A stretch of DNA of 64,000 bases from Thermodesulforhabdus norvegica (GTDB lineage: Bacteria > Desulfobacterota > Syntrophobacteria > Syntrophobacterales > Thermodesulforhabdaceae). Location: positions 372,001 through 436,000 of the forward strand of contig NZ_FOUU01000001.1 of assembly GCF_900114975.1 (NCBI RefSeq), in the 5' to 3' direction. A program made the position numbers and the translations under genes. Below, one piece after another: positions 50,558-59,836 of this stretch (positions within the stretch are counted from its first letter, which is position 1; the number at the start of each line of letters is the position of its first letter). The notes beneath the pieces were generated by a model that was not told where the DNA came from, ran no database searches, and saw nothing but the letters and a program-made list of their open reading frames with translations.

Positions 50558-51655
50558 CTACCCTACTTTCTTTGCGTCTGCCTGCCATCTTCTCTTCCTC
50601 TGATGATATACGTAAGCCAGTACTTTAGCTACAGCCCTGTAGAGGGCAACCGGGATGGTGCCCTCCAGCGGTACCTGCCTGTACAAAGCCCGTGCCAGAG
50701 GAGGATTATAAACCACGGGAACACCATGACGACGGGCAATACGAATTATTCTTCTGGCCATGAAATCAACCCCTTTTGCTACAACCTTTGGAGCCGACAT
50801 CTCTCCAGGCCGGTACATCAGAGCTACTGCGAAATGGGTCGGGTTGGTCACGACAACCTCTGCCTTCGGAACCTGTGCAAGCATGCGAGCTCTTGCTATC
50901 TGGAGTTGCTTCGCCCTAATTTTCGACTTTATTTTTGGATCACCTTCAGCCTGCCTGTGCTCTTCCTTAACCTCCTGTTTCGTCATCATCAGGTCTTTTA
51001 TATACTGCCATTTCTGGTATCTCCAATCCAGGTAAGCAAGCAGAACCATTACGGCAATGACCTTGAACAACATGATAAAGGCCAGAATGCCCAGTGTTCT
51101 GGAAATATCAAAGTTTGAGAGATAAACGGTCTGGGCTATTTCTGCGGCCTTAGAACGGAAAAGAGAATACATAACATAGGACACCACCACGAACTTTATT
51201 ACGGCTTTACCCAGGTCCACGAGGGACCTCAAGCTGAAAAGCCTTTTAAGGCCGTTTACGGGATGAATTGCCGAAAGATCGAAGCGAACCAGATTTTTCC
51301 ACACGAAAAGAAATCCTTTGTTCTGATATAAGTTCGCAAGGACGGAAAAAATAAGGCTCAGGGCAACAGCGGGTAGAGCCGAAATCAACAGAGACTCAAC
51401 AGAGCGTCTGAAGGTCAAACCCGAAGTTAAATCTCCGGTTGTGATCAGACCAAAACCGTCACCCCAGAGGTATTGAAGCAGAGCTCTAAATTGATCATGT
51501 ATAATCGCCAGGGAAAACCACAGACCGAGAGCTCCTCCTATTAGGGATGCCAGCGTATTGATTTCGCGGCTTTTGGCAAGCTTTCCTTCGCTTCTTGCCT
51601 TCTGTAAGCGCTTTGGAGTTGGTTTTTCCGTTCTCTCCTGGGCACCAGCCGGCAA
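50558..51655 (-). CDS. flhB: Export-switch protein FlhB
   Basis: A 365-residue protein with four membrane helices and a self-cleaving cytoplasmic tail: NPTH is at residues 271-274 (VVVTNPTHFAVALMY). It switches export from rod/hook to filament substrates. The N-terminus ERTEKPTPKRLQKARSEGKLAKSREI is canonical. The start codon is TTG, with AGAGGTG upstream. Confidence 0.95.
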   Translation of the reverse strand: MPAGAQERTEKPTPKRLQKARSEGKLAKSREINTLASLIGGALGLWFSLAIIHDQFRALLQYLWGDGFGLITTGDLTSGLTFRRSVESLLISALPAVALSLIFSVLANLYQNKGFLFVWKNLVRFDLSAIHPVNGLKRLFSLRSLVDLGKAVIKFVVVSYVMYSLFRSKAAEIAQTVYLSNFDISRTLGILAFIMLFKVIAVMVLLAYLDWRYQKWQYIKDLMMTKQEVKEEHRQAEGDPKIKSKIRAKQLQIARARMLAQVPKAEVVVTNPTHFAVALMYRPGEMSAPKVVAKGVDFMARRIIRIARRHGVPVVYNPPLARALYRQVPLEGTIPVALYRAVAKVLAYVYHQRKRRWQADAKKVG

Positions 51656-51678
51656 TGCAACACCTCTTGAGCGTCAAT

Positions 51679-52485
51679 TTACCGTCGCAAAAGAACCTGA
51701 AATATAAAGTCCGTCGCCATCCTGAATCCCTGTGCAACGGCGGTTGACCATGCTTCAATTGATAGGGCAGCAAAAAGGATTCCAAGAAGGATTGTAAAGG
51801 CAAACCCAACGATCAGAATGTTTATCTGAGGAGCAAACTTAACAATAAGGCCCATGCCGAGCTCGCCCAAAAAGAGGGTTATCATTATGGGAGCGGCTAT
51901 TTTCAGGGCCAGAGAAAAAACCATCCCCGAGAAAGCCACTAATCGGTCCAGATTCTCCGTCGAGATTGCAACAGCCAGCGATCCTACCGGAAATTCCTCA
52001 AAGCTTTCGTAAACAGCTCGGATCACAACATGATGGCCTTTAAGGGCGAAAAAGATCAATGCCGCAAGTATCTGAAAAAATCTGCTTATAAGTGTAATCT
52101 GTACTCCCGTTACCGGATCGGCCACCCTGACAAAGCCAAAGCCCATCTGAAAACTCACAATGTCACCGGCCACCTCAAAAGCTCCCATAACGATGAGCAA
52201 AGAAAGCGAAAAAACAATCCCGGTGATGAATTCGGAAACAACAAGGCTCATGACGGCTACGGGGTTAAGATCAACAGGGCGGACATATTCTGACAGGGGT
52301 AAATAAAATACAAGCGAAAAACAGAGGGCAAGAAAGGCCTTGAAAGTATTCGGCACATCCTGCCCTCTGAAGTAGGGGAACAAAAACAGCATTATGCTTA
52401 TGCGCAGGAAAATTCCAAGAAAGGTCAAAAGATGAGGTATCGAAATGTACCATGGTTCCACGGAACTCGTTGCTCCTAAAGACAC
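51679..52485 (-). CDS. fliR: Export apparatus protein FliR
   Basis: A 268-residue membrane protein with six hydrophobic segments (for example LLTFLGIFLRISIMLFLFPYF and GDIVSFQMGFGFVRVADPVTG). The start is uncertain: GTG at 52485 has a poorly spaced site, while GTG at 52461 has AGGAG 10 bases upstream and begins just before the first helix. Confidence 0.92.
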   Translation of the reverse strand: MSLGATSSVEPWYISIPHLLTFLGIFLRISIMLFLFPYFRGQDVPNTFKAFLALCFSLVFYLPLSEYVRPVDLNPVAVMSLVVSEFITGIVFSLSLLIVMGAFEVAGDIVSFQMGFGFVRVADPVTGVQITLISRFFQILAALIFFALKGHHVVIRAVYESFEEFPVGSLAVAISTENLDRLVAFSGMVFSLALKIAAPIMITLFLGELGMGLIVKFAPQINILIVGFAFTILLGILFAALSIEAWSTAVAQGFRMATDFIFQVLLRR

Positions 52486-52495
52486 ACCTTCGAAT

Positions 52496-52765
52496 TTACC
52501 TTATCCAGTAAGGCAAATTTTCAAAGATAATCCTGGTAAAATCGGTTATTTTTGATATCATCCAGCTTCCAAATATGAGAAGTGACACAAAGGTGACCAC
52601 AATTTTCGGAACGAAGGTAATCGTAGCCTCCTGAATCTGGGTAACGGCCTGAAAGATACTGATGATTATACCAACAGCAAGACTCACGAGTAGAACGGGA
52701 AGACTCACCATGAGCATTATTTCCAGAGCCTGACGCCCCAGACCTATAATGAACTCATCGGTCAT
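52496..52765 (-). CDS. fliQ: Export apparatus protein FliQ
   Basis: An 89-residue protein with two membrane helices. GRQALEIMLMVSLPVLLVSLAVGIIISIFQAVTQIQEATITFVPKI is the FliQ hallmark. Part of the fliOPQR block. Confidence 0.95.
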   Translation of the reverse strand: MTDEFIIGLGRQALEIMLMVSLPVLLVSLAVGIIISIFQAVTQIQEATITFVPKIVVTFVSLLIFGSWMISKITDFTRIIFENLPYWIR

Positions 52766-52774
52766 AACTTCTCC

Positions 52775-53560
52775 TTAACCAAAGCTTTTCACGAGTGATC
52801 CGACCAGAAGATTCCACCCATCGACCAGCACAAAAAGCATTATTTTAAAGGGCAGGGAAATCATCACCGGTGGAAGCATCATCATACCCATGGACAGCAA
52901 TATACTTGCCACTACCATATCGAGGATAAGAAAAGGTATGTACAACAAAAAGCCAATTTCAAAGGCCGTCGTAATTTCACTGATTGCAAAAGCGGGGATT
53001 ACCACCGTAAGTGGTAATTCATCAGGGCTCCTGGGTTTGCTCTTGGACGAAAGAGAAACAAACAGAGCAAGATCCTTTTCACGGGTATGCTTCAACATAA
53101 ATTCCCTGAAAGGGCGCTGGATGTCCTGAAGAAATTCTTCCCCGCTGATTCTGCCTTCTCTATAAGGCACATATGCTTCATGATAGGCTTTTTCCCAAAC
53201 CGGCTTCATAATGAAAAAAGTTAAAAAAAGCGCCAGCGATACTATGACCTGATTGGGAGGGCTTTGCTGAGTTCCCAGGGCATGACGAAGAAACGAAAAG
53301 GCTATTACCAGCCGTGTAAATGACGTCGTCATGAGCAGTATTGCAGGAGCCACAGAAAGGATCGTCAAAATAATGACGATCTGAAGAACCGTTGAAAGTT
53401 GCTTCGGTCCATCCTGTGCATTCAGATTTAGTGTAAGGGGCGGTACATTCAGCTCGGCGGCAGGAGAAATACGGAAAGCAAGCAGGGCAATGGCAAAAGC
53501 TAAGAGAAAAATCGAAAAAGCCTTAGCGATCCCCCTTGGACAAAAGTGCCGAACGCCCAT
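52775..53560 (-). CDS. fliP: Export apparatus protein FliP
   Basis: A 262-residue protein with a cleavable signal sequence (about 1-35) and four membrane helices. LSVAPAILLMTTSFTRLVIAFSFLRHALGTQQSPPNQVIVSLALFLTFF is unmistakable. The ATG at 53560 is chosen because GGAG lies 6 bases upstream; it still overlaps fliO by 38 bases. Confidence 0.95.
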   Translation of the reverse strand: MGVRHFCPRGIAKAFSIFLLAFAIALLAFRISPAAELNVPPLTLNLNAQDGPKQLSTVLQIVIILTILSVAPAILLMTTSFTRLVIAFSFLRHALGTQQSPPNQVIVSLALFLTFFIMKPVWEKAYHEAYVPYREGRISGEEFLQDIQRPFREFMLKHTREKDLALFVSLSSKSKPRSPDELPLTVVIPAFAISEITTAFEIGFLLYIPFLILDMVVASILLSMGMMMLPPVMISLPFKIMLFVLVDGWNLLVGSLVKSFG

Positions 53561-53828
53561 CTGTATCTCCGTCCATTTCTTTAACCACATAGACCCCGGC
53601 AGGAGTTACCGCAATGAGCAGGGCCTTACCGGCCCATTCAACATGGGCAAGATAGGTCTTTGGAGAAAGATACTGGCGTTCCACCACGGATATCAGACGC
53701 CCTTTTCCGATACCGGTAACGTAAAGGCCTTTTTTTCTGAAAAAGAAATAGACCAGCACCAGCAGGCAGATGATCCCAAAAAGAGCTATCACAATTTTGA
53801 TTAAGGCATGAACAAAGGTTGGATCCAT
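53523..53828 (-). CDS. fliO: Export apparatus assembly protein FliO
   Basis: A 101-residue protein with one membrane helix (about 9-29) and a short cytoplasmic domain (GRLISVVERQYLSPKTYLAHVEWAGKALLIAVTPAGVYVV). Position between fliN and fliP fixes the assignment; sequence conservation of FliO is low. Confidence 0.85.
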   Translation of the reverse strand: MDPTFVHALIKIVIALFGIICLLVLVYFFFRKKGLYVTGIGKGRLISVVERQYLSPKTYLAHVEWAGKALLIAVTPAGVYVVKEMDGDTDGRSALLSKGDR

Positions 53829-53830
53829 AT

Positions 53831-54196
53831 TTACTTTGGACCGAGCTGTTTAATCCTTTCAATTGGGCTAACTATATCCGTTATCCGAACGCCGAACTTC
53901 TCATTGACCACCACAGGTTCACCCCGAGCAATAAGCTTGCCATTTACGAGTATTTCAAGGGGTTCTCCGGCAAGTTTTGTTAACTCAATAACAGACCCCT
54001 GACCGAGCTGCAGAAGATCGTTTATCAGGATGGTGGTACGTCCGAGTTCAACCGAAACTTCCAGAGGAATGTCAAGAAGGAACTCCAAATCACGGACCTT
54101 TTCTTGCTTTTCCGCTTCGCCGTCGACCTTCAGATCGGGGAATTCAGCATCCCTTTCGGCCTGACCGTCAATACCGGCCTGGGCATTTTGCTCCAT
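53831..54196 (-). CDS. fliN: Motor switch protein FliN
   Basis: A 121-residue C-ring protein with the SpoA domain (LLDIPLEVSVELGRTTILINDLLQLGQGSVIELTKLAGEPLEILVNG). The ATG at 54196 has GGAGG 9 bases upstream, which is better than an ATG at 54214 directly after the fliM stop. Confidence 0.94.
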   Translation of the reverse strand: MEQNAQAGIDGQAERDAEFPDLKVDGEAEKQEKVRDLEFLLDIPLEVSVELGRTTILINDLLQLGQGSVIELTKLAGEPLEILVNGKLIARGEPVVVNEKFGVRITDIVSPIERIKQLGPK

Positions 54197-54215
54197 ACTC
54201 ACATACCTCCGCATA

Positions 54216-55205
54216 CTACTGAATTTCGGGATAAATCAGCTCTTCTATTTTAACCGCCTTGCTTCCTCTGAAAATACCGGGATACCCTGTAAACTTGGGC
54301 ACTCCCTGGACCTTAACGGTCAGGGGTTTCCCGGCATCCTGATTCAACACTATTACGTCACCCACTTCGAGCTTGAGGAGCTCCGATGCCTGAATGGTTG
54401 TACGACCCAGCTCGACTACAAGCTCCACCTCCACTTCCGTTACTCTTTTCTTAAGCCTCCGCAACCAGGTTTCGTCTATTTCTAGCTGATCGCTCTGAAA
54501 ACTTGCATGCAACTTGGACCGTATGGGCTCAATGGTTGAGTAAGGAAGGCAGAGAATCATCTTCCCAATTGCCTGATCGAGCTCGAACTCAAAATGGATC
54601 ACGATGACCAGGTCGCTGGGCGGAACAATCGCCGCAAACTGCGGGTTAACCTCACTTCTTACAAACTGAAACTCAATGGGAACAACCGGTCTCCAGGCAT
54701 TTTCCAGCTCAGAAAGAGCCATTCTCACAATTCTCATAATTATTCTCTGCTCAACGGAAGTAAAATCGCGACCTTCGATCTTGAAATGACTGCGTCCCGT
54801 TCCGCCGAAGAAGCACTCTAAAAGATTAAAAATCAATTTACTTTCCACAACAAGCAGGGCATGACCACGCAAAGGCTCCATCTTGATTATGTGAAGGCTG
54901 GTCGGCACCGGAAGAGTTTTTAAGAATTCTCCGAATTTCATCATGTCCGTCTGTGTTGTAGAGATATCCACGACCCGCCTGAGTGCGCTGGAAATCGTTA
55001 CCCTGTAAAGGCGGGCGAATCTTTCGTTGATTATTTCCAGTGTTGGCATACGACCACGAATGATCCTGTCCTGGGCAGTCAGGTCATAAGGCCGTATGCC
55101 TTCAGGATACTGTTCCTCCTCGGCTTCCTTGGCGGGCTCTATTTCGCCCTCACTCAGCCCTCTGAGTAAAGCATCTACTTCTTCCTGAGATAAGATCTTT
55201 TCCAT
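54216..55205 (-). CDS. fliM: Motor switch protein FliM
   Basis: A 329-residue C-ring protein. The N-terminal LSQEEVDALLRGL is the CheY-P binding segment, and the middle domain holds the GGTGRSHF-type loop. The C-terminal SpoA domain (VELVVELGRTTIQASELLKLEVGDVIVLN) pairs with FliN. The CheY-binding motif implies chemotaxis genes elsewhere; none are in the window. Confidence 0.95.
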   Translation of the reverse strand: MEKILSQEEVDALLRGLSEGEIEPAKEAEEEQYPEGIRPYDLTAQDRIIRGRMPTLEIINERFARLYRVTISSALRRVVDISTTQTDMMKFGEFLKTLPVPTSLHIIKMEPLRGHALLVVESKLIFNLLECFFGGTGRSHFKIEGRDFTSVEQRIIMRIVRMALSELENAWRPVVPIEFQFVRSEVNPQFAAIVPPSDLVIVIHFEFELDQAIGKMILCLPYSTIEPIRSKLHASFQSDQLEIDETWLRRLKKRVTEVEVELVVELGRTTIQASELLKLEVGDVIVLNQDAGKPLTVKVQGVPKFTGYPGIFRGSKAVKIEELIYPEIQ

Positions 55206-55223
55206 AAAATCCCCGCGTCCTGA

Positions 55224-55700
55224 TTATTGAACGAGAAATTCAGTAAAATAAATGTTGAGGACGCGACCTGTTGTCAAAATAGAATTAAGCTTTGTCATGA
55301 TCTCTTTTTTTAAAGCAAGTTTCCCACCTACCGTTGATATATCATCGAATTCTTTACTTGATAGTATCAAAAGTATTGTATCCCTGATTTTATAATTATT
55401 CTGAGTGATTTCTTCAATTACCTTCGGGTTATCCAGTTCCAGATCTATCGTCAGTTTTAAATATCTCTTCCCACCAGGATCGGCCAGGTTGACGAGGAAA
55501 GTATCAAGCTGATGGGTTATTACCTGCTGCAGCTGAGGAGCCTTATCCGGCGTACTTTCCTCATCTTTAGAAGAAGCAAAAAATTTCTTGTAGGCAAAAA
55601 AACCTCCCCCACCGAGAATTAAAATTAAAACCACCAGAATTATTAATTTTAACTTTGATCCCTTCTTCTTTTCATCTCTGGTTTCTTCTGTTTCTGCCAT
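55224..55700 (-). CDS. fliL: Basal-body protein FliL
   Basis: A 158-residue protein with one membrane helix (LIILVVLILILGGGGFFAYKKFF) and a periplasmic domain (DTFLVNLADPGGKRYLKLTIDLELD; IRDTILLILSSKEFDDI) typical of FliL, which supports the stator. It lies between motA and fliM. Confidence 0.93.
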   Translation of the reverse strand: MAETEETRDEKKKGSKLKLIILVVLILILGGGGFFAYKKFFASSKDEESTPDKAPQLQQVITHQLDTFLVNLADPGGKRYLKLTIDLELDNPKVIEEITQNNYKIRDTILLILSSKEFDDISTVGGKLALKKEIMTKLNSILTTGRVLNIYFTEFLVQ

Positions 55701-55721
55701 TTCAGTCGATCACCTCCCGAT

Positions 55722-56486
55722 TTACTCAAACCTGCTCACTCTTTTGCTGGGAGCAAGAAAAGAATGCAACTTCTGTTCAAGAATCCTGGGATTTTCCCCA
55801 TTTGCCAGTCCGATTATACCGGCAATTATCATTTCCTTAACAAGAGTTTCTTCCTTGCTTCTGGTACGGAGCTTTCCGGCCATGGGTAAACAAACGAGGT
55901 TTGCACCTACTGCTCCGTAGAAGGTGGTCAGTAGCGCTACTGCCATGGCAGGTCCTATTGTGGAAGGATCTTCCATCGTCTGAAGCATCTGTACCAGGCC
56001 TATCAGAGTACCGATCATTCCCATTGCGGGGAAAAAGGTTCCCATGGTATCCAGAATCTCCGCCCCGTTCTGATGTCGCTCTTGAAGATACTCAATCTCG
56101 GTCTCAAGTATTTCTCTGAGAGCATCAGGCTCCATACCGTCTATGGCCATTTGCAGGCCCTTGGCAAAAAAAGGATCATCTATGTTGGGAAGTTCTGCTT
56201 CAAGAGCCAGGATTCCTTCCTTTCGGGATTTATCTGCAAAGTCCAAAAACTGATCAACTATCCTTTCCGGAGTCCAAACTCTTGTAAAAAAAACATTTTT
56301 CACGACCTTGATCATCCCTATGACTTCGTTGAGGGGGTGTCTGATCATTGTAGCTCCCATGGTACCCCCTACAACGATCATAAGGGAAGGTATATTAATA
56401 AAAAGCCCCAGTCCACTTCCCATCATAATGGAAATGAGGACCAGGGAGAAGGCCAGTACGATTCCGATCAGAGTTGCCAGATCCAT
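55722..56486 (-). CDS. motA: Stator protein MotA
   Basis: A 254-residue stator channel subunit with four membrane helices. MDLATLIGIVLAFSLVLISIMMGSG and the C-terminal MGTFFPAMGMIGTLIGLVQML and MAVALLTTFYGAVGANLVCLPMAGKL match proton-type MotA. No motB gene follows; two motB-like genes lie at 38597-40160. Confidence 0.94.
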   Translation of the reverse strand: MDLATLIGIVLAFSLVLISIMMGSGLGLFINIPSLMIVVGGTMGATMIRHPLNEVIGMIKVVKNVFFTRVWTPERIVDQFLDFADKSRKEGILALEAELPNIDDPFFAKGLQMAIDGMEPDALREILETEIEYLQERHQNGAEILDTMGTFFPAMGMIGTLIGLVQMLQTMEDPSTIGPAMAVALLTTFYGAVGANLVCLPMAGKLRTRSKEETLVKEMIIAGIIGLANGENPRILEQKLHSFLAPSKRVSRFE

Positions 56487-56597
56487 ATCCCGCGACTACC
56501 TCGCGCTTGGTATGTCCCTCACACCTATTTCCCCATCATTTTTCCGGTTCACAGATCATGTAAATAACATTTCAAATACTCTACACAAAGACAAATG

Positions 56598-56617
56598 ATT
56601 ACCTGCTTTTCAGTAAT
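56598..56617. terminator. Weak hairpin in the flgE-motA gap
   Basis: ATTACCTG and CAGTAAT can pair around TTTT, with a one-base bulge, and a T-rich stretch follows on the minus strand. The 155-base gap 56487-56641 also holds GCCGATAG, which resembles a sigma-28 -10 box but has no TAAA element 15 bases upstream. No firm promoter for motA was found. Confidence 0.3.
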
Positions 56618-56641
56618 TGCCTATCGGCCCAAAACGATCTT

Positions 56642-57433
56642 CTATCGTACAATGTTTACGGCAGTATTCAACATATCCGCTGCCGTGGTTATCACCTTCG
56701 AATTAGCATTGAAGTTTGCTTGATAGATTACCATGTTAACCAGTTCTTCAGAAAGATCCACATTCGAGCCCTCGATGGTATAGCTCATAATGGTTCCGAG
56801 TCCATTAGTCCCGGGTTGAGCCGGGTCTTGACGGCCTGAATTCGGTCCTTCTCGGTACAAGTTATTACCGACCCTGATCAAACCGTTGGGATCCCTGAAG
56901 GTAACCAGCCCTATGGTGGCCAGAGGATCGGTGCTCATATTTCCCGTGGCAGCTTCAATGCCGTAAATTTCACCGTTGCTGTTAACAACAAATCCGCTGT
57001 ACTGGTCCAGGTCGAGCGTTATCGGGTTACCTCCTACATCTAAAAGGCTATAGCCCAAATAATTTACCAGTTCACCATTTGCATTTACATAAAAACTTCC
57101 ATCTCGTGTATAGAAATTATTTCCCTGCGCATCCCGTACAACAAAGAAACCTTCACCGTTGATAGCCATGTCCGACCATTTGCTGGTGTTTATCATGGGC
57201 CCCTGACCCCAATCGGTTAAAATTGCAAGAGGATAAGATCCGGCGCCCTCCCGATCGTTAAAGGACGAAATGGTGGAGTAATAACTGCTTACCAGATCCG
57301 CAAAGCGTATCTCGTTGGACTTAAAAGCAGTCGTGCCTGCATTGGCAATGTTGTCACTTACCACCGAAATGGCTGTACTGAAACTCCTGAGACCGCTTAC
57401 ACCATTGTACATTGCTGTACCCAAACCGGCCAT
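56642..57433 (-). CDS. flgE: Short FlgE/FlgG-type hook or basal-body protein
   Basis: A 263-residue flagellar axial protein. The N-terminal YNGVSGLRSFSTAISVVSDNIANAGTTAFKSNEIRFADLVSSYY is FlgE-like (GLRSF and the FADL motif). The C-terminal YTIEGSNVDLSEELVNMVIYQANFNANSKVITTAADML is also hook-like. It follows fliK and flgD, the hook operon. Hook proteins are usually well above 350 residues, so this one lacks the outer domains or is an extra rod-like protein while the main hook gene is elsewhere. Confidence 0.82.
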   Translation of the reverse strand: MAGLGTAMYNGVSGLRSFSTAISVVSDNIANAGTTAFKSNEIRFADLVSSYYSTISSFNDREGAGSYPLAILTDWGQGPMINTSKWSDMAINGEGFFVVRDAQGNNFYTRDGSFYVNANGELVNYLGYSLLDVGGNPITLDLDQYSGFVVNSNGEIYGIEAATGNMSTDPLATIGLVTFRDPNGLIRVGNNLYREGPNSGRQDPAQPGTNGLGTIMSYTIEGSNVDLSEELVNMVIYQANFNANSKVITTAADMLNTAVNIVR

Positions 57434-57449
57434 TTCTTCCTCCTATATT

Positions 57450-58175
57450 TTAAACACCGTTCTGGTTTTTTGCTCCACTTTCTTCACTATTGCTTTCTCT
57501 GCTATAGATTTCTTCAACAAAGCCAAAGGGCATTTTAAGACCGGTTTCTCTGTCGAGAATCAGATAAGGCAAACCGGACAGAAATTTCATTCCTGCCACA
57601 TTTCCTTCTACATCGGGGTAAACCGTCTTGGTCTCGCCGGTCTGCGTTACAAGCTGAACTTCCACTTTGTAGTCACCATCTTCAACCTGATTTCCGTAGT
57701 AGTCTTTGCCGTCCCAGTCAATTTCATATGTACCGGCTTCAAGAGACCCCACCTCAATAGAACGAACCATCTTACCGTTTAGATCATATATGTTTATGGT
57801 AACCATGCCGGGTTCTTCGAGAGTATAAGATAGACTTACAGGAACACCGCCGGTTACGGTGATGACGTCTGTATTACCTGAGACATCCCTATCCACAAGG
57901 GCAAGTGCCTGAGCATTATTGATGGATGAAAGGTATTTGCTGGCATAATCAAGATATTCGTTTGCTCTGGTAAGTTGCTCCACCGTGCTGAACTGAGCAA
58001 GCTGAGATGCCAGTTCATAGGATTGCATTGGATTCAGGGGGTCCTGGTACTCCAGTTGTGTGGTGAACATCCTGAGAAATGCATCCATCTCCAAAAGATC
58101 GGTTTTACCGGTATCTAACAGCGTCTCACTGCTGAAAGGCGGGATGCCCAGTATGTAGTTTTCAGAAACGCTCAT
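57450..58175 (-). CDS. flgD: Hook-cap scaffold protein FlgD
   Basis: A 241-residue protein. LEMDAFLRMFTTQLEYQDPLNPMQSYELASQLAQFSTVEQL is the FlgD N-terminal motif. The middle holds a FlgD Ig-like repeat (VTINIYDLNGKMVRSIEVGSLEAGTYEIDWDGKDYYGN). It caps the growing hook. Confidence 0.95.
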   Translation of the reverse strand: MSVSENYILGIPPFSSETLLDTGKTDLLEMDAFLRMFTTQLEYQDPLNPMQSYELASQLAQFSTVEQLTRANEYLDYASKYLSSINNAQALALVDRDVSGNTDVITVTGGVPVSLSYTLEEPGMVTINIYDLNGKMVRSIEVGSLEAGTYEIDWDGKDYYGNQVEDGDYKVEVQLVTQTGETKTVYPDVEGNVAGMKFLSGLPYLILDRETGLKMPFGFVEEIYSRESNSEESGAKNQNGV

Positions 58176-58198
58176 ACCAAACCACCTCTTTCAGAAAC

Positions 58199-59752
58199 TC
58201 AGGCGAACAAATAAACAGATCCGCTATGCCATTTTTTTCCAGACAGCAGGTTAGGTTTAACTCCTTTATCAACGGTCATAGAACCATTCCCCCTGGACCC
58301 GGAAAATATTTCCCTATCGGCCTTTTCCGCCGTACCTTCTTTGTCATCTCCAGAATGGACATCAACGGAGAAACCGTCGAGAACAAGGCCCTGTTCCTGA
58401 AGATAGCGTTCCAGTAGATACTGAGATTGTTGCATCATGTCCCTTACGGAATCGTTTGAAGCCGAAATGTGGGTGGTGATGCGATTACCCTCAGCCCTGA
58501 GTCGGATCAAGATTTGCCCTAGCTCGGGAGGTTCGAGCTGAAGAACCAGCTGATTCCTTCCCTCAACTACCATCCTCTGCAGGTAGCTTGACATTTGAGA
58601 AACCCAGGAATGAGTGCTAAACGTTGTGAAGGAACTTACAGGAGTTTCCGGATTTGTCATTCCACCGGATAAACTCAGGGTACCCTCATAACCCGTGAAA
58701 CCAAGCATAGCTTGATCGTTATGCCCCATGTTTCCATTGAATCCACCGTTGTTATTTAAATTGGATCCCAAAGTACCATCAACTCTTGATACACTCGAAT
58801 GTCTGGCAATGGACAAATTCAGGTTCTCTCTCACCGAATTGATATCCCTGACATTTCTCAAATTAAGAGGTCCACTTTCTGAAGCAGAGCTGGTCAAATC
58901 ATCCGAACTGTAAATATCACTCCCCATTAAAAAGTTCTGTCGAGTTGAATTAGTGGATGTCACAATATCGGAGTTCTGGTTCAAATATTGCGCAACCAGC
59001 TGATCTTTACCGCCTGAAGAAGCTTTCAGATATTTTGCATCCAGAGTTATCAGGTTATTTTCTCTGCTTTCCGATGCTTTCTCTGCAACATTACTCAATA
59101 TTTCTCCCAGTTCAGAAAAAGAAAAAGTCTTATTACCGTCAAATGAAATCACAAAACCTCTGTCGTTATTATAACCGATTGGGTTCAGTAGCTCATTAAT
59201 AGTTGTGCCGGGAAGTGCGGTCAGTTTAAGGCCATTTTTCTCAAGATCGGTTACGCTTTTTATCAGAGACAGGAAGCTTTGAAGTGATACCTGATTTGAC
59301 TCATTTGTCATCGAATGAAGGGTCTCAATAACATCGGAAGGAATACCAAATTTTGCCAACAACTGTTCTACATTCTTGGCATCAAGAAAAAATTTATCCA
59401 GCAGATCCTCGACGCTGCCTGATCCCGAATCATCGTCGGATAATAGAGTTTCTTCAGGGGAATTGAGCGATTTTTCTTCAATGGGCACGAAGTAGTAAGC
59501 CAGACCGAGATCATTTACAACCTTCTCAACCAGATCCTCTTCATCTTTCTCAGATTTTCCATCGTCACTTTTTTCTTCAGCTCGCGGAAGCTCACCTGAA
59601 TCTACTTTTTCTCTCCTTTCCCTGTAGCTCCTTACTTCGTCCAGGAAAAGGCTTTCATCTCCGGTCCCGTTCTTTCTCTTACTACCACTTATTACCAATC
59701 TTCCGGTACCTTCCGATAATACCGGCGATCCGTCTACTGCCTTCACCAACAT
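58199..59752 (-). CDS. fliK: Hook-length control protein FliK
   Basis: A 517-residue protein. The N-terminal two-thirds is low in conservation and rich in S, D, E and N, acting as ruler. The C-terminal domain (about 390-480) is conserved: GRNQLVLQLEPPELGQILIRLRAEGNRITTHI. It signals FlhB to switch export. First gene after the 184-base gap with the sigma-54-type promoter. Confidence 0.92.
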   Translation of the reverse strand: MLVKAVDGSPVLSEGTGRLVISGSKRKNGTGDESLFLDEVRSYRERREKVDSGELPRAEEKSDDGKSEKDEEDLVEKVVNDLGLAYYFVPIEEKSLNSPEETLLSDDDSGSGSVEDLLDKFFLDAKNVEQLLAKFGIPSDVIETLHSMTNESNQVSLQSFLSLIKSVTDLEKNGLKLTALPGTTINELLNPIGYNNDRGFVISFDGNKTFSFSELGEILSNVAEKASESRENNLITLDAKYLKASSGGKDQLVAQYLNQNSDIVTSTNSTRQNFLMGSDIYSSDDLTSSASESGPLNLRNVRDINSVRENLNLSIARHSSVSRVDGTLGSNLNNNGGFNGNMGHNDQAMLGFTGYEGTLSLSGGMTNPETPVSSFTTFSTHSWVSQMSSYLQRMVVEGRNQLVLQLEPPELGQILIRLRAEGNRITTHISASNDSVRDMMQQSQYLLERYLQEQGLVLDGFSVDVHSGDDKEGTAEKADREIFSGSRGNGSMTVDKGVKPNLLSGKKWHSGSVYLFA

Positions 59753-59797
59753 GATTAACTCCGGTTCTCCCTTTGTCCCTGAAGAACTGCACTCAAC

Positions 59798-59825
59798 TTC
59801 TCAGGCAACCTGATTCTCAGGCAAC
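59798..59825. repeat. 12-base direct repeat near the fliK promoter
   Basis: TTCTCAGGCAAC occurs at 59798-59809 and again at 59814-59825. The second copy includes the -12 element of the sigma-54-type promoter; the first lies around the predicted start site. It may be a local duplication or a regulator site. Confidence 0.5.
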
Positions 59826-59836
59826 AACCATACCAA
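59820..59836 (-). promoter_or_regulatory. Sigma-54-type promoter upstream of fliK
   Basis: On the minus strand TTGGTATGGTTGTTGCC has GG, ten bases, GC, with a perfect TTGC at -12 and TGGTA (one change from TGGCA) at -24. The predicted start near 59809 leaves about 57 bases of leader. The rest of the gap 59753-59936 is AT-rich with an AAAAATTTTT run. Confidence 0.65.

Noticed and set aside
56610-56635. Sigma-28 promoter for motA
   Set aside because: GCCGATAG resembles the -10 box, but no TAAA element lies about 15 bases upstream.
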